Made by a program: the position numbers and the translations under genes. A stretch of DNA of 64,000 nt from JANQGH01 sp039177555 (GTDB taxonomy: Bacteria; Pseudomonadota; Alphaproteobacteria; DSM-16000; Inquilinaceae), in the NCBI GenBank assembly GCA_039177555.1, contig JBCDFV010000022.1, positions 8,994 through 72,993 of the forward strand, read 5' to 3'. Positions 36,476-45,724 of the stretch are shown here, piece by piece. The notes under the pieces were generated by a model that worked only from the letters and a program-made list of their open reading frames with translations, did no database searches and was not told the DNA's origin. How positions within the stretch are numbered: position 1 is the first letter of the stretch; each line of letters starts with the position of its first letter.

Positions 36476-37888
36476 ATGCTGTTCCCGACCCTTGATTTCG
36501 GGCTGTTCTTTCTGATCGTTTTCGCAATCGCCTGGGGCGTGCGCGGGTCGCCGACCGGCCGTAAGGCGGTGCTGATCGTCGCCAGCTATATCTTCTACGG
36601 CTATTGGGACTGGCGCTTTTGCTTCCTGCTGGGCTTCAGCTCGCTGGCCAACTACACCGCCGGCCTGTGGATCGACCGGCTGGGCGACGCCAGGCAGCGC
36701 AAGCTGGTCCTGATCGTCGCCGTGGTGATCAATCTGGGCCTGCTGGCCTACTTCAAATACACCGGCTTCTTCATCGAAAGCCTGAACGACGCGGCCTATT
36801 CGCTCGGCCTGGAACGCGAACTGCCGTTCCTTGAGATCATTCTGCCGGTCGGCATCTCGTTCTTCACCTTCCAAGGCATCTCCTACGTCGCCGACGTCTA
36901 TCGACGGGTCATCCCGGCCTCGCGCTCGGTCCTGAACGTGCTGCTCTACATCTCGTTCTTCCCCCAGTTGGTCGCCGGCCCCATCGTGCGCGCCCAGATC
37001 TTCATGCCCCAGATCGAAAAGCCGGCCGATCCCAACCGCATCTTCGCCAGCATCGGGATCACGCTGATCCTGATCGGCATGTTCAAGAAGGTGGTGATCG
37101 CCAACTATCTGGCGACCGAGATGGTCGACAACGTCTTTTTCGACCCGTTCTTTTACGGACCGATCGACCTGTTGTTGGCCGTCTATGGTTACGCGATCCA
37201 GATCTACTGCGATTTCAGCGCCTATTCGGACATCGCGATCGGCGTTGCCCTGCTGCTGGGCTTTCGCTTTCAGAAGAACTTCAACCAGCCCTATCGGGCC
37301 GAGTCGATCCAGGATTTCTGGCGCCGCTGGCACATCAGCCTGTCCAGCTGGCTACGCGATTATCTCTACATTCCGCTGGGCGGCAGCCGGGCCGGCCCGT
37401 TGCGCACCCGGCTGAACCTGATGATCACCATGCTGCTGGGCGGCATCTGGCACGGCGCGGCCTGGACCTTTCTGTTCTGGGGCTTTCTGCACGGCCTCGG
37501 CCTGGTGGTCGAGCGCATGCTGGGCTGGGGCCGGTCGGCGGCCAGGCGCCCGGTCTGGCAGAAGGTTCTGGCCACCGTGCTGGTGTTCCATTTCGTCTGT
37601 CTGGCCTGGATCTTCTTCCGGTCGGAGGACTTTGGCACCGCGCTCACCTATCTCGGCGGCTTCGCCAATTTCTCCGCGCCGGTGGAGTTCGCGACCCCCT
37701 TCATCATCGGGCTGCTGCTGGTCGGCCTATCGTTCCATTTCGTGCCGCACGACACGGTCGAACGCACCGCTTCGGTCGTGCGCCGCCTGCCGCCGGTCGC
37801 CCAAGGCGCGCTCGGCGGCCTGTTGCTGGTCGTCATCGACGCGCTGGGGCCGGAAGGTATTGCGCCCTTCATCTATTTCCAGTTCTGA
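36476..37888 (+). CDS. MBOAT family O-acyltransferase (AlgI/PatA-like)
   Basis: A 470-aa polytopic inner-membrane protein. It begins MLFPTLDFGLFFLIVF, the usual AlgI start. The catalytic His is H326 in GGIWHGAAWTF, followed by H339 in FLHGLG. FWRRWHISLSSWLRDYLYIPLGG is the conserved family block. These proteins pass acetyl groups from the cytoplasm across the membrane to an SGNH partner acting on alginate, peptidoglycan or another glycan. No polysaccharide synthase lies beside it, so the acceptor is unknown. Confidence 0.93.
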   Translation: MLFPTLDFGLFFLIVFAIAWGVRGSPTGRKAVLIVASYIFYGYWDWRFCFLLGFSSLANYTAGLWIDRLGDARQRKLVLIVAVVINLGLLAYFKYTGFFIESLNDAAYSLGLERELPFLEIILPVGISFFTFQGISYVADVYRRVIPASRSVLNVLLYISFFPQLVAGPIVRAQIFMPQIEKPADPNRIFASIGITLILIGMFKKVVIANYLATEMVDNVFFDPFFYGPIDLLLAVYGYAIQIYCDFSAYSDIAIGVALLLGFRFQKNFNQPYRAESIQDFWRRWHISLSSWLRDYLYIPLGGSRAGPLRTRLNLMITMLLGGIWHGAAWTFLFWGFLHGLGLVVERMLGWGRSAARRPVWQKVLATVLVFHFVCLAWIFFRSEDFGTALTYLGGFANFSAPVEFATPFIIGLLLVGLSFHFVPHDTVERTASVVRRLPPVAQGALGGLLLVVIDALGPEGIAPFIYFQF

Positions 37889-37899
37889 TCGGAGCGGAT

Positions 37900-38214
37900 A
37901 TGAGCATCGACCCCAATACCGACGCCAACGCCGCCTTTCAGCGCCACCGTAACGAGCTGGACATCACTGTCGGCGCGCCCAGCCAGCGCTTGGGCGTCGT
38001 TGTCGCCATGCTGATCAGCGGTGTCGTCGTGGCGGCGGTCTTCGGCTCCGGCGCGATGCGCGACTGGGCCTTCGAACTGACGCTCGACGCGATTCCGGGC
38101 GCCGAACTGGTCTTCGCCGCGGCCGACACCTGGCACCGATGGATGGATTGGCTGGGCGCGCCCGACGTCTTCGACGCCATCCACGCCTGGATCGAACGCT
38201 GGCGGTTAGGCTAA
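37900..38214 (+). CDS. Small membrane protein of the O-acyltransferase cassette
   Basis: A 104-aa protein I do not recognise. It has a polar N-terminus (1-30), one clear span (LGVVVAMLISGVVVAAVFG, 31-49) and an aromatic, amphipathic C-terminus with repeated Trp (ADTWHRWMDWLG, AWIERWRLG). It begins 12 nt after the MBOAT gene, so it is probably a subunit or scaffold of the same complex. Its stop overlaps that of mntR. Confidence 0.6.
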   Translation: MSIDPNTDANAAFQRHRNELDITVGAPSQRLGVVVAMLISGVVVAAVFGSGAMRDWAFELTLDAIPGAELVFAAADTWHRWMDWLGAPDVFDAIHAWIERWRLG

Positions 38215-38630
38215 CTGGCCTGCTTCTCAATGAACCGCTCGAACGCCGCCAGCGTTTCCGCGCTGACATGGTGCTCGACACCCTCGGCGTCTTGCTCCGC
38301 CGTGGCCTCGTCGACGCCCAGCGCGATCAGGAAGTCGCGCACCAGCTTGTGCCGCTGGCGGCTTTTTTCCGCCAGGTCGCGGCCCTTGTCCGTCAGGAAG
38401 ATCGACCGGTAGGGCGCGCTGTTCAGGTACCCGTCCCGCTCCAGCCGCTTTAGCGTGTTGTTCACCGTCGCCGGCGTCACGCCCAGCCGGCGCGATAGGT
38501 CGACGGCACGCGCCTCGCCCTGCGAATCGGTCAGGTCGGCGATCAGCTCGACATAGTCCTCGACGATTTCCAACGCATGCGCGTCGCGCACGATCTTGAA
38601 CGCGCGGGCGTGCTGCTCGACAGATTTCAT
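38211..38630 (-). CDS. mntR: Manganese-responsive regulator MntR (DtxR family)
   Basis: A 139-aa metalloregulator. EDYVELIADL and GEARAVDLSRRLGVTPATVNNTLKRLERDGYL form the DtxR-type winged helix, and DAEGVEHHVSAETLAAFERF supplies metal-ligand Glu and His residues. PYRSIFLTDKG is characteristic of the proteobacterial MntR group. It has no SH3 domain, as expected for MntR. The ATG at 38630 is preceded by an in-frame TTG. It is divergent from the transporter it should repress. Confidence 0.9.
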   Translation of the reverse strand: MKSVEQHARAFKIVRDAHALEIVEDYVELIADLTDSQGEARAVDLSRRLGVTPATVNNTLKRLERDGYLNSAPYRSIFLTDKGRDLAEKSRQRHKLVRDFLIALGVDEATAEQDAEGVEHHVSAETLAAFERFIEKQAS

Positions 38631-38705
38631 CAATGGCGACTTTCGGGCTCCAGGGCGCGGCGGCGCACCATAGCCCAGCGGACACGCCGGCGCACGAAGT
38701 TAGCC

Positions 38706-38779
38706 TTGACAAACTTTATCAGCCAACTCAATATTTGGGAGTGCCGACATAGGCATTCAACGAGGCCTAATGCTGTTAG
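38706..38779 (+). promoter_or_regulatory. Candidate promoter and MntR-type dyad for the metal transporter
   Basis: TTGACA (38706-38711) with CAATAT 17 nt further on (38729-38734) is a plausible sigma70 promoter. Downstream, CTAA-TGCTG-TTAG (38767-38779) is an inverted repeat between the promoter and the ATG at 38820, a good place for repression by the divergently encoded MntR. Both are predictions from position. Confidence 0.4.
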
Positions 38780-38819
38780 CTGGGCCGTAACAAAGCTCGT
38801 AAGGCAAAGAGTTAAAGCG

Positions 38820-39776
38820 ATGACCAAGTTTCTCAGCACTGCCGCCCTTGCCCTGCCGCTCGCCTTCGGCGCCAACGCCGCCTTGGCGGACGAGCCGCTG
38901 CAAGTGGTGGTTACGACGTCGATGATCGGCGACGCCGTCGAACAGGTCGCCGGCGACCGCGCGGAGGTCGTGGCCCTGATGGGGCCCGGCGTCGACCCGC
39001 ATGCCTATCGTCAGACGCGGTCGGATATCGCCAACCTGGTGGCCGCCGATCTCGTGCTTTGGCACGGCCTTTATCTTGAGGCCCAGATGGAAGACTTCCT
39101 GCTGGACCTGGCCGAGCGGAAGCCGGTCGTGGCCGTGGGCGAGGGTGTCGAGGCGGACCAACTGCTGTCCCACGACGACTATGACGGCCGTTTCGACCCG
39201 CATGTCTGGATGGACCCGGAGTTGTGGCCCCAGGTCGTCCTCACCGTGCGTGACAGCTTGATCGAGCTCGACCCCGAAGGCGCGGCGGCCTATCGCGAAA
39301 ACGCGGACATGCATCTGGCCGAGATCGAGGAACTGGCCGATTACGCCAGTCAGGTGCTCGGCAGCGTGCCGGAAGACCAGCGTGTGCTGGTGTCGGCCCA
39401 CGATGCCTTCAACTATTTCGGCGACGCCTACGGTTTCGAGGTGGTCGGCATTCAGGGCATTTCGACCGAGGCGGAGGCCGGCCTGCGCCGCATCGAGGAA
39501 CTGGTCGACCTGATCGTCGAGCGCGAGATCTCCGCCGTCTTCGTCGAAAGCTCCGTTTCCGACCGCAACATCCGTGCCCTGATCGAAGGGGCGGCCGCGC
39601 GCGGCCACGATCTGTCGATCGGCGGCCAGCTCTTCTCCGACGCCATGGGCCAGCCCGACAGCTATGAGGGCACCTATATCGGCATGATCGATCATAACGC
39701 GACCTCGATCGCCCGTGCGCTGGGCGGCGAGGCGCCGGAGTTGGGCATGCAGGGCCGCTTGGGGGCGGGTTCGTGA
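38820..39776 (+). CDS. Mn/Zn ABC transporter, periplasmic metal-binding protein
   Basis: A 318-aa cluster A-I binding protein. The signal peptide MTKFLSTAALALPLAFGANA ends at ALADEP. Metal ligands are likely in GVDPHAYR, DPHVWMDPELW, SAHDAFNYFG and the late acidic residues (YIGMIDHN). It lacks the His-rich loop common in ZnuA, which together with the neighbouring mntR favours manganese. ATG at 38820; its stop overlaps the ATPase start. Confidence 0.9.
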   Translation: MTKFLSTAALALPLAFGANAALADEPLQVVVTTSMIGDAVEQVAGDRAEVVALMGPGVDPHAYRQTRSDIANLVAADLVLWHGLYLEAQMEDFLLDLAERKPVVAVGEGVEADQLLSHDDYDGRFDPHVWMDPELWPQVVLTVRDSLIELDPEGAAAYRENADMHLAEIEELADYASQVLGSVPEDQRVLVSAHDAFNYFGDAYGFEVVGIQGISTEAEAGLRRIEELVDLIVEREISAVFVESSVSDRNIRALIEGAAARGHDLSIGGQLFSDAMGQPDSYEGTYIGMIDHNATSIARALGGEAPELGMQGRLGAGS

Positions 39777-40597
39777 CCACCGCGATCGCGGCAAGCCCGG
39801 AACTGATCGCCGACGCCGGCCGGATCGTCGAACCGTCGCCAGCGGCCGAGAGCCCGCTGGCCATCCGTGGCCTGACGGTCTCCTACGGCAGGAAGTCGGC
39901 GGTCTTTTCCATCGACGCCGACATGCCGGCCGCCTCCATAACCGCGATCATCGGCCCCAACGGCGCGGGTAAGTCGACCTTGTTGAAGGGCGCGCTGGGC
40001 ATCATTCCGGCGGTGTCCGGCGAGGTCAGCGTGTTCGGCCGGCCGTTCGCCAAGACCCGTCGCCGCGTCGCCTACGTGCCCCAGCGCGCCAGCGTGGACT
40101 GGGATTTCCCCGCCCGGGTCGTCGATGTGGTGATCATGGGGCTTTACGCGGAAATCGGGCTGCTGCGCTTTGCCGGCTGGGGGCATCGCAAGAAGGCCTT
40201 GGCCTGCCTCGACCGCGTCGGCATGGCCGATTTCGCCGATCGCCAGATCGGCCAGCTCTCCGGCGGCCAACAGCAGCGCGTTTTTCTGGCCCGCGCGCTG
40301 GCGCAGGATGCCGATCTCTACTTGCTGGACGAACCCTTCGCAGGGGTCGATGCGGCAACCGAAAAGGCCATCGTCGACGTTCTGAAGACCCTGAAGGGCG
40401 ACAAGAAGACGGTGGTCTGCGTCCATCACGACCTGTCGACCGTGACGGCCTATTTCGACCGGGTGTTGTTCTTGAATGTGCGCAAGATTGCCGAGGGGCC
40501 GACCGAGACGGTCTTCACCGAGGCCAACTTGCAGGCGACCTATGGTGGCCGGCTTGCCGAGACGCATATCGAGGACTTGCAGCTCGGCGTCGGCTGA
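39773..40597 (+). CDS. Mn/Zn ABC transporter, ATP-binding protein
   Basis: A 274-aa ATPase. Walker A is GPNGAGKST (61-69), the signature LSGGQQQR, and Walker B DLYLLDEPFAGVD. About 30 residues precede the usual start of the fold (AIRGLTVSYG), so an internal start is possible. GTG overlapping the binding-protein stop (GTGA). Partner of the two permeases downstream. Confidence 0.92.
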   Translation: MTTAIAASPELIADAGRIVEPSPAAESPLAIRGLTVSYGRKSAVFSIDADMPAASITAIIGPNGAGKSTLLKGALGIIPAVSGEVSVFGRPFAKTRRRVAYVPQRASVDWDFPARVVDVVIMGLYAEIGLLRFAGWGHRKKALACLDRVGMADFADRQIGQLSGGQQQRVFLARALAQDADLYLLDEPFAGVDAATEKAIVDVLKTLKGDKKTVVCVHHDLSTVTAYFDRVLFLNVRKIAEGPTETVFTEANLQATYGGRLAETHIEDLQLGVG

Positions 40598-40616
40598 CAC
40601 GTAGGCAACTGCCGCA

Positions 40617-41834
40617 GTGACCGGTTTTGAGAGACTGATCGACGCGCTGACGCTGCAGGCGGGTTACAATTCCGCCCTGGTGGCGATCGGGGCGGCACTG
40701 CTTGGCCTTGCTGGCGGCGGTGCCGGCGCGTTTGTCTTTCTGCGCAAACGCGCACTGGTGTCGGATGCGATCAGCCATGCCACGCTGCCCGGCGTCGCCC
40801 TCGCGTTCATCGTCATGGCCGTGCTCGGCGGCACGGGCCGCTGGCTGCCGGGCCTCTTGGCCGGTTCCGCCATCACCGCCGCGATCGGCCTCCTGATTGT
40901 CGAATGGATGGCGCGACGGACGCGCCTGTCGGAGGACGCGGCCATCGGCGCAGTGCTGTCGGTGTTTTTCGGTCTGGGCGTCGTTCTGTTGACGGTTATC
41001 CAGACCATGTCCTCTGGTCAACAGGCCGGCCTGGGCTCCTTCCTCTTAGGCTCGACCGCCGGCATGCTGATCAGCGAGGCCTACGTAATCGCCATCGCGG
41101 GTGCCATCGCGGCCGGCCTCGTCTTCCTGATGCGCCGGCCAATGACCCTGGTCGCCTTCGACCCGGAGTTTGCGACGACCACAGGTGTCGATGTGCGCCG
41201 CACCGACATCGCCATCCTGGTGCTGGCCCTGATCGTGACCGTGATCGGGCTGAAGATCGTCGGGCTGATCCTGATCGTCGCGCTGCTGATCATCCCGCCC
41301 GTCGCGGCGCGGTTCTGGACCGACCGCGTCGCCTTGCTGATCTTGATCGCGGCGGGCATGGGCGCGGTGTCCGGGTATGTCGGTGCCGCGATCTCCTCCG
41401 CGTTCGCGGGCGTGCCCACCGGGCCGGTGATCGTGCTCATCGCCTTCGTGCTGTTTTTGGTGTCGCTGCTGGCCTCGCCCTTGCGTGGTGCCCTTGCCGC
41501 CGCGCTGCGCCAGTGGCGCTTTCGCCGCCTCGTGCACCAGCGACAGGGCCTGCTTGCTCTTGCGCGCGGCGAGGCGATCTATGACCGGCTGACGCTCTCG
41601 ACGCTACGGCGCGCCGGCTACATGCGCCGCGACGGGGTGGCCACGCTCGCCGGACGGTCGGCCGCCGCCAAGGCGCTGAAGGACGAGGCGCGTTGGGCGG
41701 AGGCGATGCGCAGCGAGGCCGATGGGCCCATCTTTGCGGACTATGACGGATTGACGCCGATCGAGGATTTGCTGACGCCCGACCAGATCGCCGACCTCGA
41801 TCGCCGCCTGGCGCGCCTGGAGGTCGCGACGTGA
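40617..41834 (+). CDS. Mn/Zn ABC transporter permease with cytoplasmic C-terminal domain
   Basis: A 405-aa ABC-3 family permease. Spans run to about residue 285 and include LRKRALVSDAISHATLPGVAL and VGLILIVALLIIPPVAARFW, the conserved ABC-3 signatures. A soluble tail of about 110 residues follows (from HQRQGLLALARG to the end) with helical, wing-like segments (LTLSTLRRAGYMRRDGVATL). The start is GTG, 19 nt after the ATPase gene. The gene overlaps the next permease. Confidence 0.9.
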   Translation: MTGFERLIDALTLQAGYNSALVAIGAALLGLAGGGAGAFVFLRKRALVSDAISHATLPGVALAFIVMAVLGGTGRWLPGLLAGSAITAAIGLLIVEWMARRTRLSEDAAIGAVLSVFFGLGVVLLTVIQTMSSGQQAGLGSFLLGSTAGMLISEAYVIAIAGAIAAGLVFLMRRPMTLVAFDPEFATTTGVDVRRTDIAILVLALIVTVIGLKIVGLILIVALLIIPPVAARFWTDRVALLILIAAGMGAVSGYVGAAISSAFAGVPTGPVIVLIAFVLFLVSLLASPLRGALAAALRQWRFRRLVHQRQGLLALARGEAIYDRLTLSTLRRAGYMRRDGVATLAGRSAAAKALKDEARWAEAMRSEADGPIFADYDGLTPIEDLLTPDQIADLDRRLARLEVAT

Positions 41835-42763
41835 TGGGTGCGGAGTTCGTCCAGCTTAGCCTGACGCCGATGCTGATCGGTATTTTCGCGTCGATCGCCT
41901 GCGCCCTGCCGGGCAACTTCCTGCTGTTGCGGCGCCAGGCGCTGATCGGCGACGCGATCAGCCACGTGGTGCTGCCCGGCATCGTCGTGGCCTTTATCGT
42001 GACCGGAACGGTGACCGCTTGGCCGATGATGATCGGCGCGGCGGCGGCGGCCATTGTGGCGGTCCTGCTGATCGAAGCCATCCGGCGCCTGGGCCGCATC
42101 GAATCCGGTGCAGCGATGGGCGTCGTGTTCACCACCCTGTTCGCCGCCGGCGTGCTGTTGCTGGAGCAGAGCGACACCAGCTCGGTTCATCTCGACGTCG
42201 AGCACGCGCTTTACGGCAATCTGGAGAGCCTGATCTGGTTTGATGCCACGGGCTGGTCGTCCCTGTTCGACGTCGAGGCGCTGGCCGGCCTGCCGCCCCA
42301 ACTCGCCCGCATGGCGATCGTCGCTGCGGGCTTGGCGCTGTTCGTCCTGGTCCTTTGGAAAGAACTGGCGATCTCCACCTTCGACGGTGTCTTCGCCCAG
42401 TCGATCGGTATTCGTACCCGTGCCGTCGGATTTGCCTTGATCGTCGCCACGGCGATCGCGGCGGTCGCGGCCTTTGACGCCGTCGGGTCGATCATCGTGA
42501 TCGCGATGTTCATCTGCCCGCCCGCCGCCGCGCGTTTGATGACCGACAGCTTGTCCCGGCAGGTGTGGTGGAGCGTCGGCTTTGCGACACTGTCGGCGAT
42601 CGCGGGCTATGTCTTGGCGGGCTACGGCCCCGGCTGGTTCGGATTGGCCCATTCGGTCAGTGCCGCCGGAATGATCGCCACCGTCTCCGGCGTCATCCTG
42701 GCCGTGGCGTGTCTCGCTGCACCACGCCGCCATCGCAGCGGGCAAGCGGCCGAGACCGTCTGA
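41834..42763 (+). CDS. Mn/Zn ABC transporter permease
   Basis: A 309-aa ABC-3 family permease with about eight spans. Signatures are LLLRRQALIGDAISHVVLPGIV and GSIIVIAMFICPPAAARLM. It lacks the soluble tail of the previous permease, so the two probably form a heterodimer. ATG at 41834 shares its first base with the upstream stop; a GTG one codon earlier is an alternative. It is the last gene of the metal operon. Confidence 0.92.
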   Translation: MGAEFVQLSLTPMLIGIFASIACALPGNFLLLRRQALIGDAISHVVLPGIVVAFIVTGTVTAWPMMIGAAAAAIVAVLLIEAIRRLGRIESGAAMGVVFTTLFAAGVLLLEQSDTSSVHLDVEHALYGNLESLIWFDATGWSSLFDVEALAGLPPQLARMAIVAAGLALFVLVLWKELAISTFDGVFAQSIGIRTRAVGFALIVATAIAAVAAFDAVGSIIVIAMFICPPAAARLMTDSLSRQVWWSVGFATLSAIAGYVLAGYGPGWFGLAHSVSAAGMIATVSGVILAVACLAAPRRHRSGQAAETV

Positions 42764-42839
42764 CGGGGCGATTGCCTTCGCGCCGCGAGGGCGCTAGGAC
42801 AGCCTGCCTTATCCAGTCGAATGACATGAGAGTGCTCCG

Positions 42840-43697
42840 GTGAGCCAGCCGCGCGAGTTCATCCTGACCCTGTCCTGCCCGGACGTGATCGGCATCGTCG
42901 CCGCCGTCTCCGGCTTTCTGGCCGAGCGCGGCTGCAACATCATCGACAGCGCGCAGTTCGGCGATCGCGACAGCGGCGCCTTTTTCATGCGGGTGTCGTT
43001 CGCGGTGCCGGACGGGCCGTCGCTGGACGACATCAGGCAGGCGTTCGGCGAGATCGGTCGGCGCTACGCCATGCGCTGGTCGATCGACGATGCGGCTGCG
43101 CGCCCGCGCGTCCTGATCATGGTCTCGCGCTTCGGGCACTGCCTGAACGACCTGCTCTATCGCTATCGCATTGGCGCGCTCGGCATCGACATCCCGGCGA
43201 TCGTGTCCAATCACCGCGACTACTACCGCCTCGCCGCGTCGTACGACATTCCGTTCCACCACCTGCCCGTCACCAAGACGACCAAGCAGGACCAGGAACG
43301 GCGCCTGATGGAGATCGTCGAGCAGGAGGATGTCGAACTGGTGGTGCTGGCGCGCTACATGCAGGTCTTGTCCAACGCGCTGTGCGAGCGGATGTCCGGC
43401 CGGATCATCAACATCCATCACAGCTTCCTGCCCAGCTTCAAGGGCGCGAAGCCGTACCACCAGGCCCATGAACGCGGCGTTAAGCTGATCGGTGCGACCG
43501 CGCACTATGTCACGGCCGATCTGGATGAGGGGCCGATCATCGAGCAGGACGCCCGCCCGGTCGGCCATAGCCAGACGCCGGACGATCTGATCGCCATCGG
43601 CCGCGATATCGAAAGCGCGGTTCTGGCGCGCGCCGTCGCCTGGCACACCGAACGGAGGGTCCTGTTAAACGGCGGGCGAACCGTGGTCTTTCGTTAG
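42840..43697 (+). CDS. purU: Formyltetrahydrofolate deformylase
   Basis: A 285-aa enzyme that releases formate from 10-formyl-THF and balances the one-carbon pool. An N-terminal ACT domain (ILTLSCPDVIGIVAAVSGFLAERGCNI) is followed by a formyltransferase-fold catalytic domain. Active-site residues are N and H in IINIHHSFLPSFKGAKPYHQA and D in ATAHYVTADLDEGPII. GTG start with AGTGCTCCG ahead and no strong ribosome binding site. Monocistronic by position. Confidence 0.95.
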   Translation: MSQPREFILTLSCPDVIGIVAAVSGFLAERGCNIIDSAQFGDRDSGAFFMRVSFAVPDGPSLDDIRQAFGEIGRRYAMRWSIDDAAARPRVLIMVSRFGHCLNDLLYRYRIGALGIDIPAIVSNHRDYYRLAASYDIPFHHLPVTKTTKQDQERRLMEIVEQEDVELVVLARYMQVLSNALCERMSGRIINIHHSFLPSFKGAKPYHQAHERGVKLIGATAHYVTADLDEGPIIEQDARPVGHSQTPDDLIAIGRDIESAVLARAVAWHTERRVLLNGGRTVVFR

Positions 43698-43721
43698 GCT
43701 TCTTTGGTTAGGCGCCTTTCG

Positions 43722-44588
43722 CTAGGCGTTCACCCGAAGCGTCATGGTCGCGCTCATCGCCGCGCCCGGTTCCAGGGCGACCAGGCCCGTCTCCGCCTGA
43801 TCCCGCAGATTGACCGCATTGTTGATGTTGCTGACCGGTTCGGCACAGAAGAAGTCGGCGCCGTCCGGCGCGTAAGCGACGAGGTATCGCAACGCATCGC
43901 TGCCCGTCAGGCTCAGCGTCTTGCCGGCCTGCGACAGGTCAATCGTCGCCGCCCGGGACCAGCCGGTGAAGCAATGGTCGAGATAGTCCGCACCGGGCGG
44001 GTGCCAGCCGCCGACCAGGTTTTCCGGCGGCTGCACGGTGACATGGCGCATGGGCAGCATGGTGTCGTCGTTCAGCCAGACACCCGAGACATCCGCCCGC
44101 AAACCGCGTTCCCGGGCTCGCCCGAAATAGGGGTGGAAGCCCAGGCCGGCCGGCATGGTCTCATCGCCGGTGTTCTTCACCGTCAGGGTCGCCGCCAGCG
44201 CGTCGTCGGACAGCTCGAACGACAGCTCGGCGCGATAGGCAAACGGCCAATCGCCCGGCTCGTAATCGTAGGCCAACAGCACGCGTGCGGCATCGTGTCG
44301 CTCGACCCGCCAGGCGCGGCGCCAGCCATGGCCGTGAATTGCGTGCGCACCCAGCATGGTGCTGTGCAGCTGAACGGTTCGGCCGTTCCACTGAAACCGG
44401 CCAAGGCCGATGCGGTTGGAAAAGGGGATGAGCGGGAAGCATCCGCTGTCCAACGGGTCGGTTGACCCCGCCGGCGCCGGACGCAGCAGATCGATCTCCG
44501 CGTCGGCCTGCCGCCAGGCAAACCGTCGGATGACGGATCCGTGTGCCGGATCGATCGTCAGGCGCAAGGTTTCGGTCTTGATTTCCAT
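43722..44588 (-). CDS. Aldose 1-epimerase family protein
   Basis: A 288-aa beta-sandwich protein of the GalM superfamily. It has CFPLIPFSNRIGLGRFQWNG, the catalytic-His region HAIHGHGWRRAW, GLGFHPYFGR with the second His, and CAEPVSNINNAVN near the end with the catalytic Glu. The sugar is not readable. ATG at 44588; the open frame beyond is a shadow. It is divergent from livH with about 210 nt between. Confidence 0.88.
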   Translation of the reverse strand: MEIKTETLRLTIDPAHGSVIRRFAWRQADAEIDLLRPAPAGSTDPLDSGCFPLIPFSNRIGLGRFQWNGRTVQLHSTMLGAHAIHGHGWRRAWRVERHDAARVLLAYDYEPGDWPFAYRAELSFELSDDALAATLTVKNTGDETMPAGLGFHPYFGRARERGLRADVSGVWLNDDTMLPMRHVTVQPPENLVGGWHPPGADYLDHCFTGWSRAATIDLSQAGKTLSLTGSDALRYLVAYAPDGADFFCAEPVSNINNAVNLRDQAETGLVALEPGAAMSATMTLRVNA

Positions 44589-44801
44589 CGGCGGTTGATC
44601 CCGCGTTCGATCTAGCACCATTGTGTTAAAATCGGATGCGGATTTGACATGGCAGCATTGCGTTTGGGCTTGCGTTGGGTGCCGGGGCGGCGATAGATAG
44701 CGCGACGTTAGCTCGATTGTATCGACACACTCCAGACCCGCGGCCCGAGGCCGCCCCAATTGGCCCGAATGTCCGTAACGTTTCTGAATACTCCCTAGCA
44801 T

Positions 44802-45719
44802 ATGGAATATTTTCTGCAGCAGGTCATCAACGGCCTGACGCTGGGCGCCATCTACGGCTTGATCGCGATTGGTTACACGATGGTCTACGGGATCATCGGC
44901 ATGATCAATTTCGCCCATGGCGACATTTTCATGATCGGCGCCTTCATCTCGCTCATGGGCTTCTTGCTGCTGGGGCTGTTGGGCGTCGGCTGGCTGCCGC
45001 TGACCCTGCTGATCGTCCTGATCGCCTCGATGATGCTGACGGCGGCCTATGGCTGGACCGTGGAACGGCTGGCCTATCGGCCCCTGCGCGGCTCGTTCCG
45101 GCTTGCGCCGCTGATCTCCGCCATCGGCATGTCCTTGTTTTTGCAGAACTATGTGCAGTTGCTGCAGGGCGCGCGGGCAAAACCGCTGCCGCCGGTTATC
45201 GAGGGCGGCTTTGAGCTGATGCGCCGGCCGGACGGTTTCACCGCCACGATCAGCTATCTGCAGATCCTGATCATCCTGTTGACCGTCGTCCTGATGATCG
45301 CCTTCACGTTCCTGATCCAGCGCACCTCGCTCGGCCGTCAGCAGCGATCGTGCGAGCAGGACAAGACCATGGCCGCCCTGATCGGCGTGAATGTCGACCG
45401 CACGATTTCCATCACCTTCGTCATGGGCGCCGCCTTGGCCGCCGTGGCCGGCCTGGTCTATCTGATGCGCTACGGCGTGATCGACTTCTTCGAGGGCTTT
45501 CTGGTCGGCATCAAGGCGTTCACCGCCGCCGTCCTGGGCGGCATCGGGTCGCTGCCCGGCGCCATGCTGGGCGGGCTGTTGATCGGCATGATCGAGGCGC
45601 TGTGGTCCGGCTACTTCTCGGTCCAGTACAAGGATGTCGCGGTCTTCGGCGTGCTTGTCCTGGTGCTGATCTTCCGGCCGAGCGGCTTGTTGGGCAAGCC
45701 CGAGATCGAGAAGGTCTAG
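44802..45719 (+). CDS. livH: Branched-chain amino-acid ABC transporter permease (LivH type)
   Basis: A 305-aa permease beginning MEYFLQQVINGLTLGAIYGLIAIGYTMVYGIIGMINFAHGD, the family hallmark. The ATPase-contact region is around CEQDKTMAALIGVN, and GIKAFTAAVLGGIGSLPGAMLGG is conserved. It is the first gene of livHMGF; the promoter should lie in 44589-44801, although I see no clear -35/-10 pair there. Confidence 0.94.
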   Translation: MEYFLQQVINGLTLGAIYGLIAIGYTMVYGIIGMINFAHGDIFMIGAFISLMGFLLLGLLGVGWLPLTLLIVLIASMMLTAAYGWTVERLAYRPLRGSFRLAPLISAIGMSLFLQNYVQLLQGARAKPLPPVIEGGFELMRRPDGFTATISYLQILIILLTVVLMIAFTFLIQRTSLGRQQRSCEQDKTMAALIGVNVDRTISITFVMGAALAAVAGLVYLMRYGVIDFFEGFLVGIKAFTAAVLGGIGSLPGAMLGGLLIGMIEALWSGYFSVQYKDVAVFGVLVLVLIFRPSGLLGKPEIEKV

Positions 45720-45724
45720 CCGCC

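Noticed and set aside
38820..39776. Calling the metal-binding protein ZnuA
   Set aside because: It lacks the His-rich loop and sits divergent to MntR, so manganese is the better guess; I left the symbol empty.
44589..44801. Sigma-54 promoter upstream of livH (TGGCA...TTGC near 44650)
   Set aside because: The spacing between the GG and GC elements is too short for a sigma-54 site.
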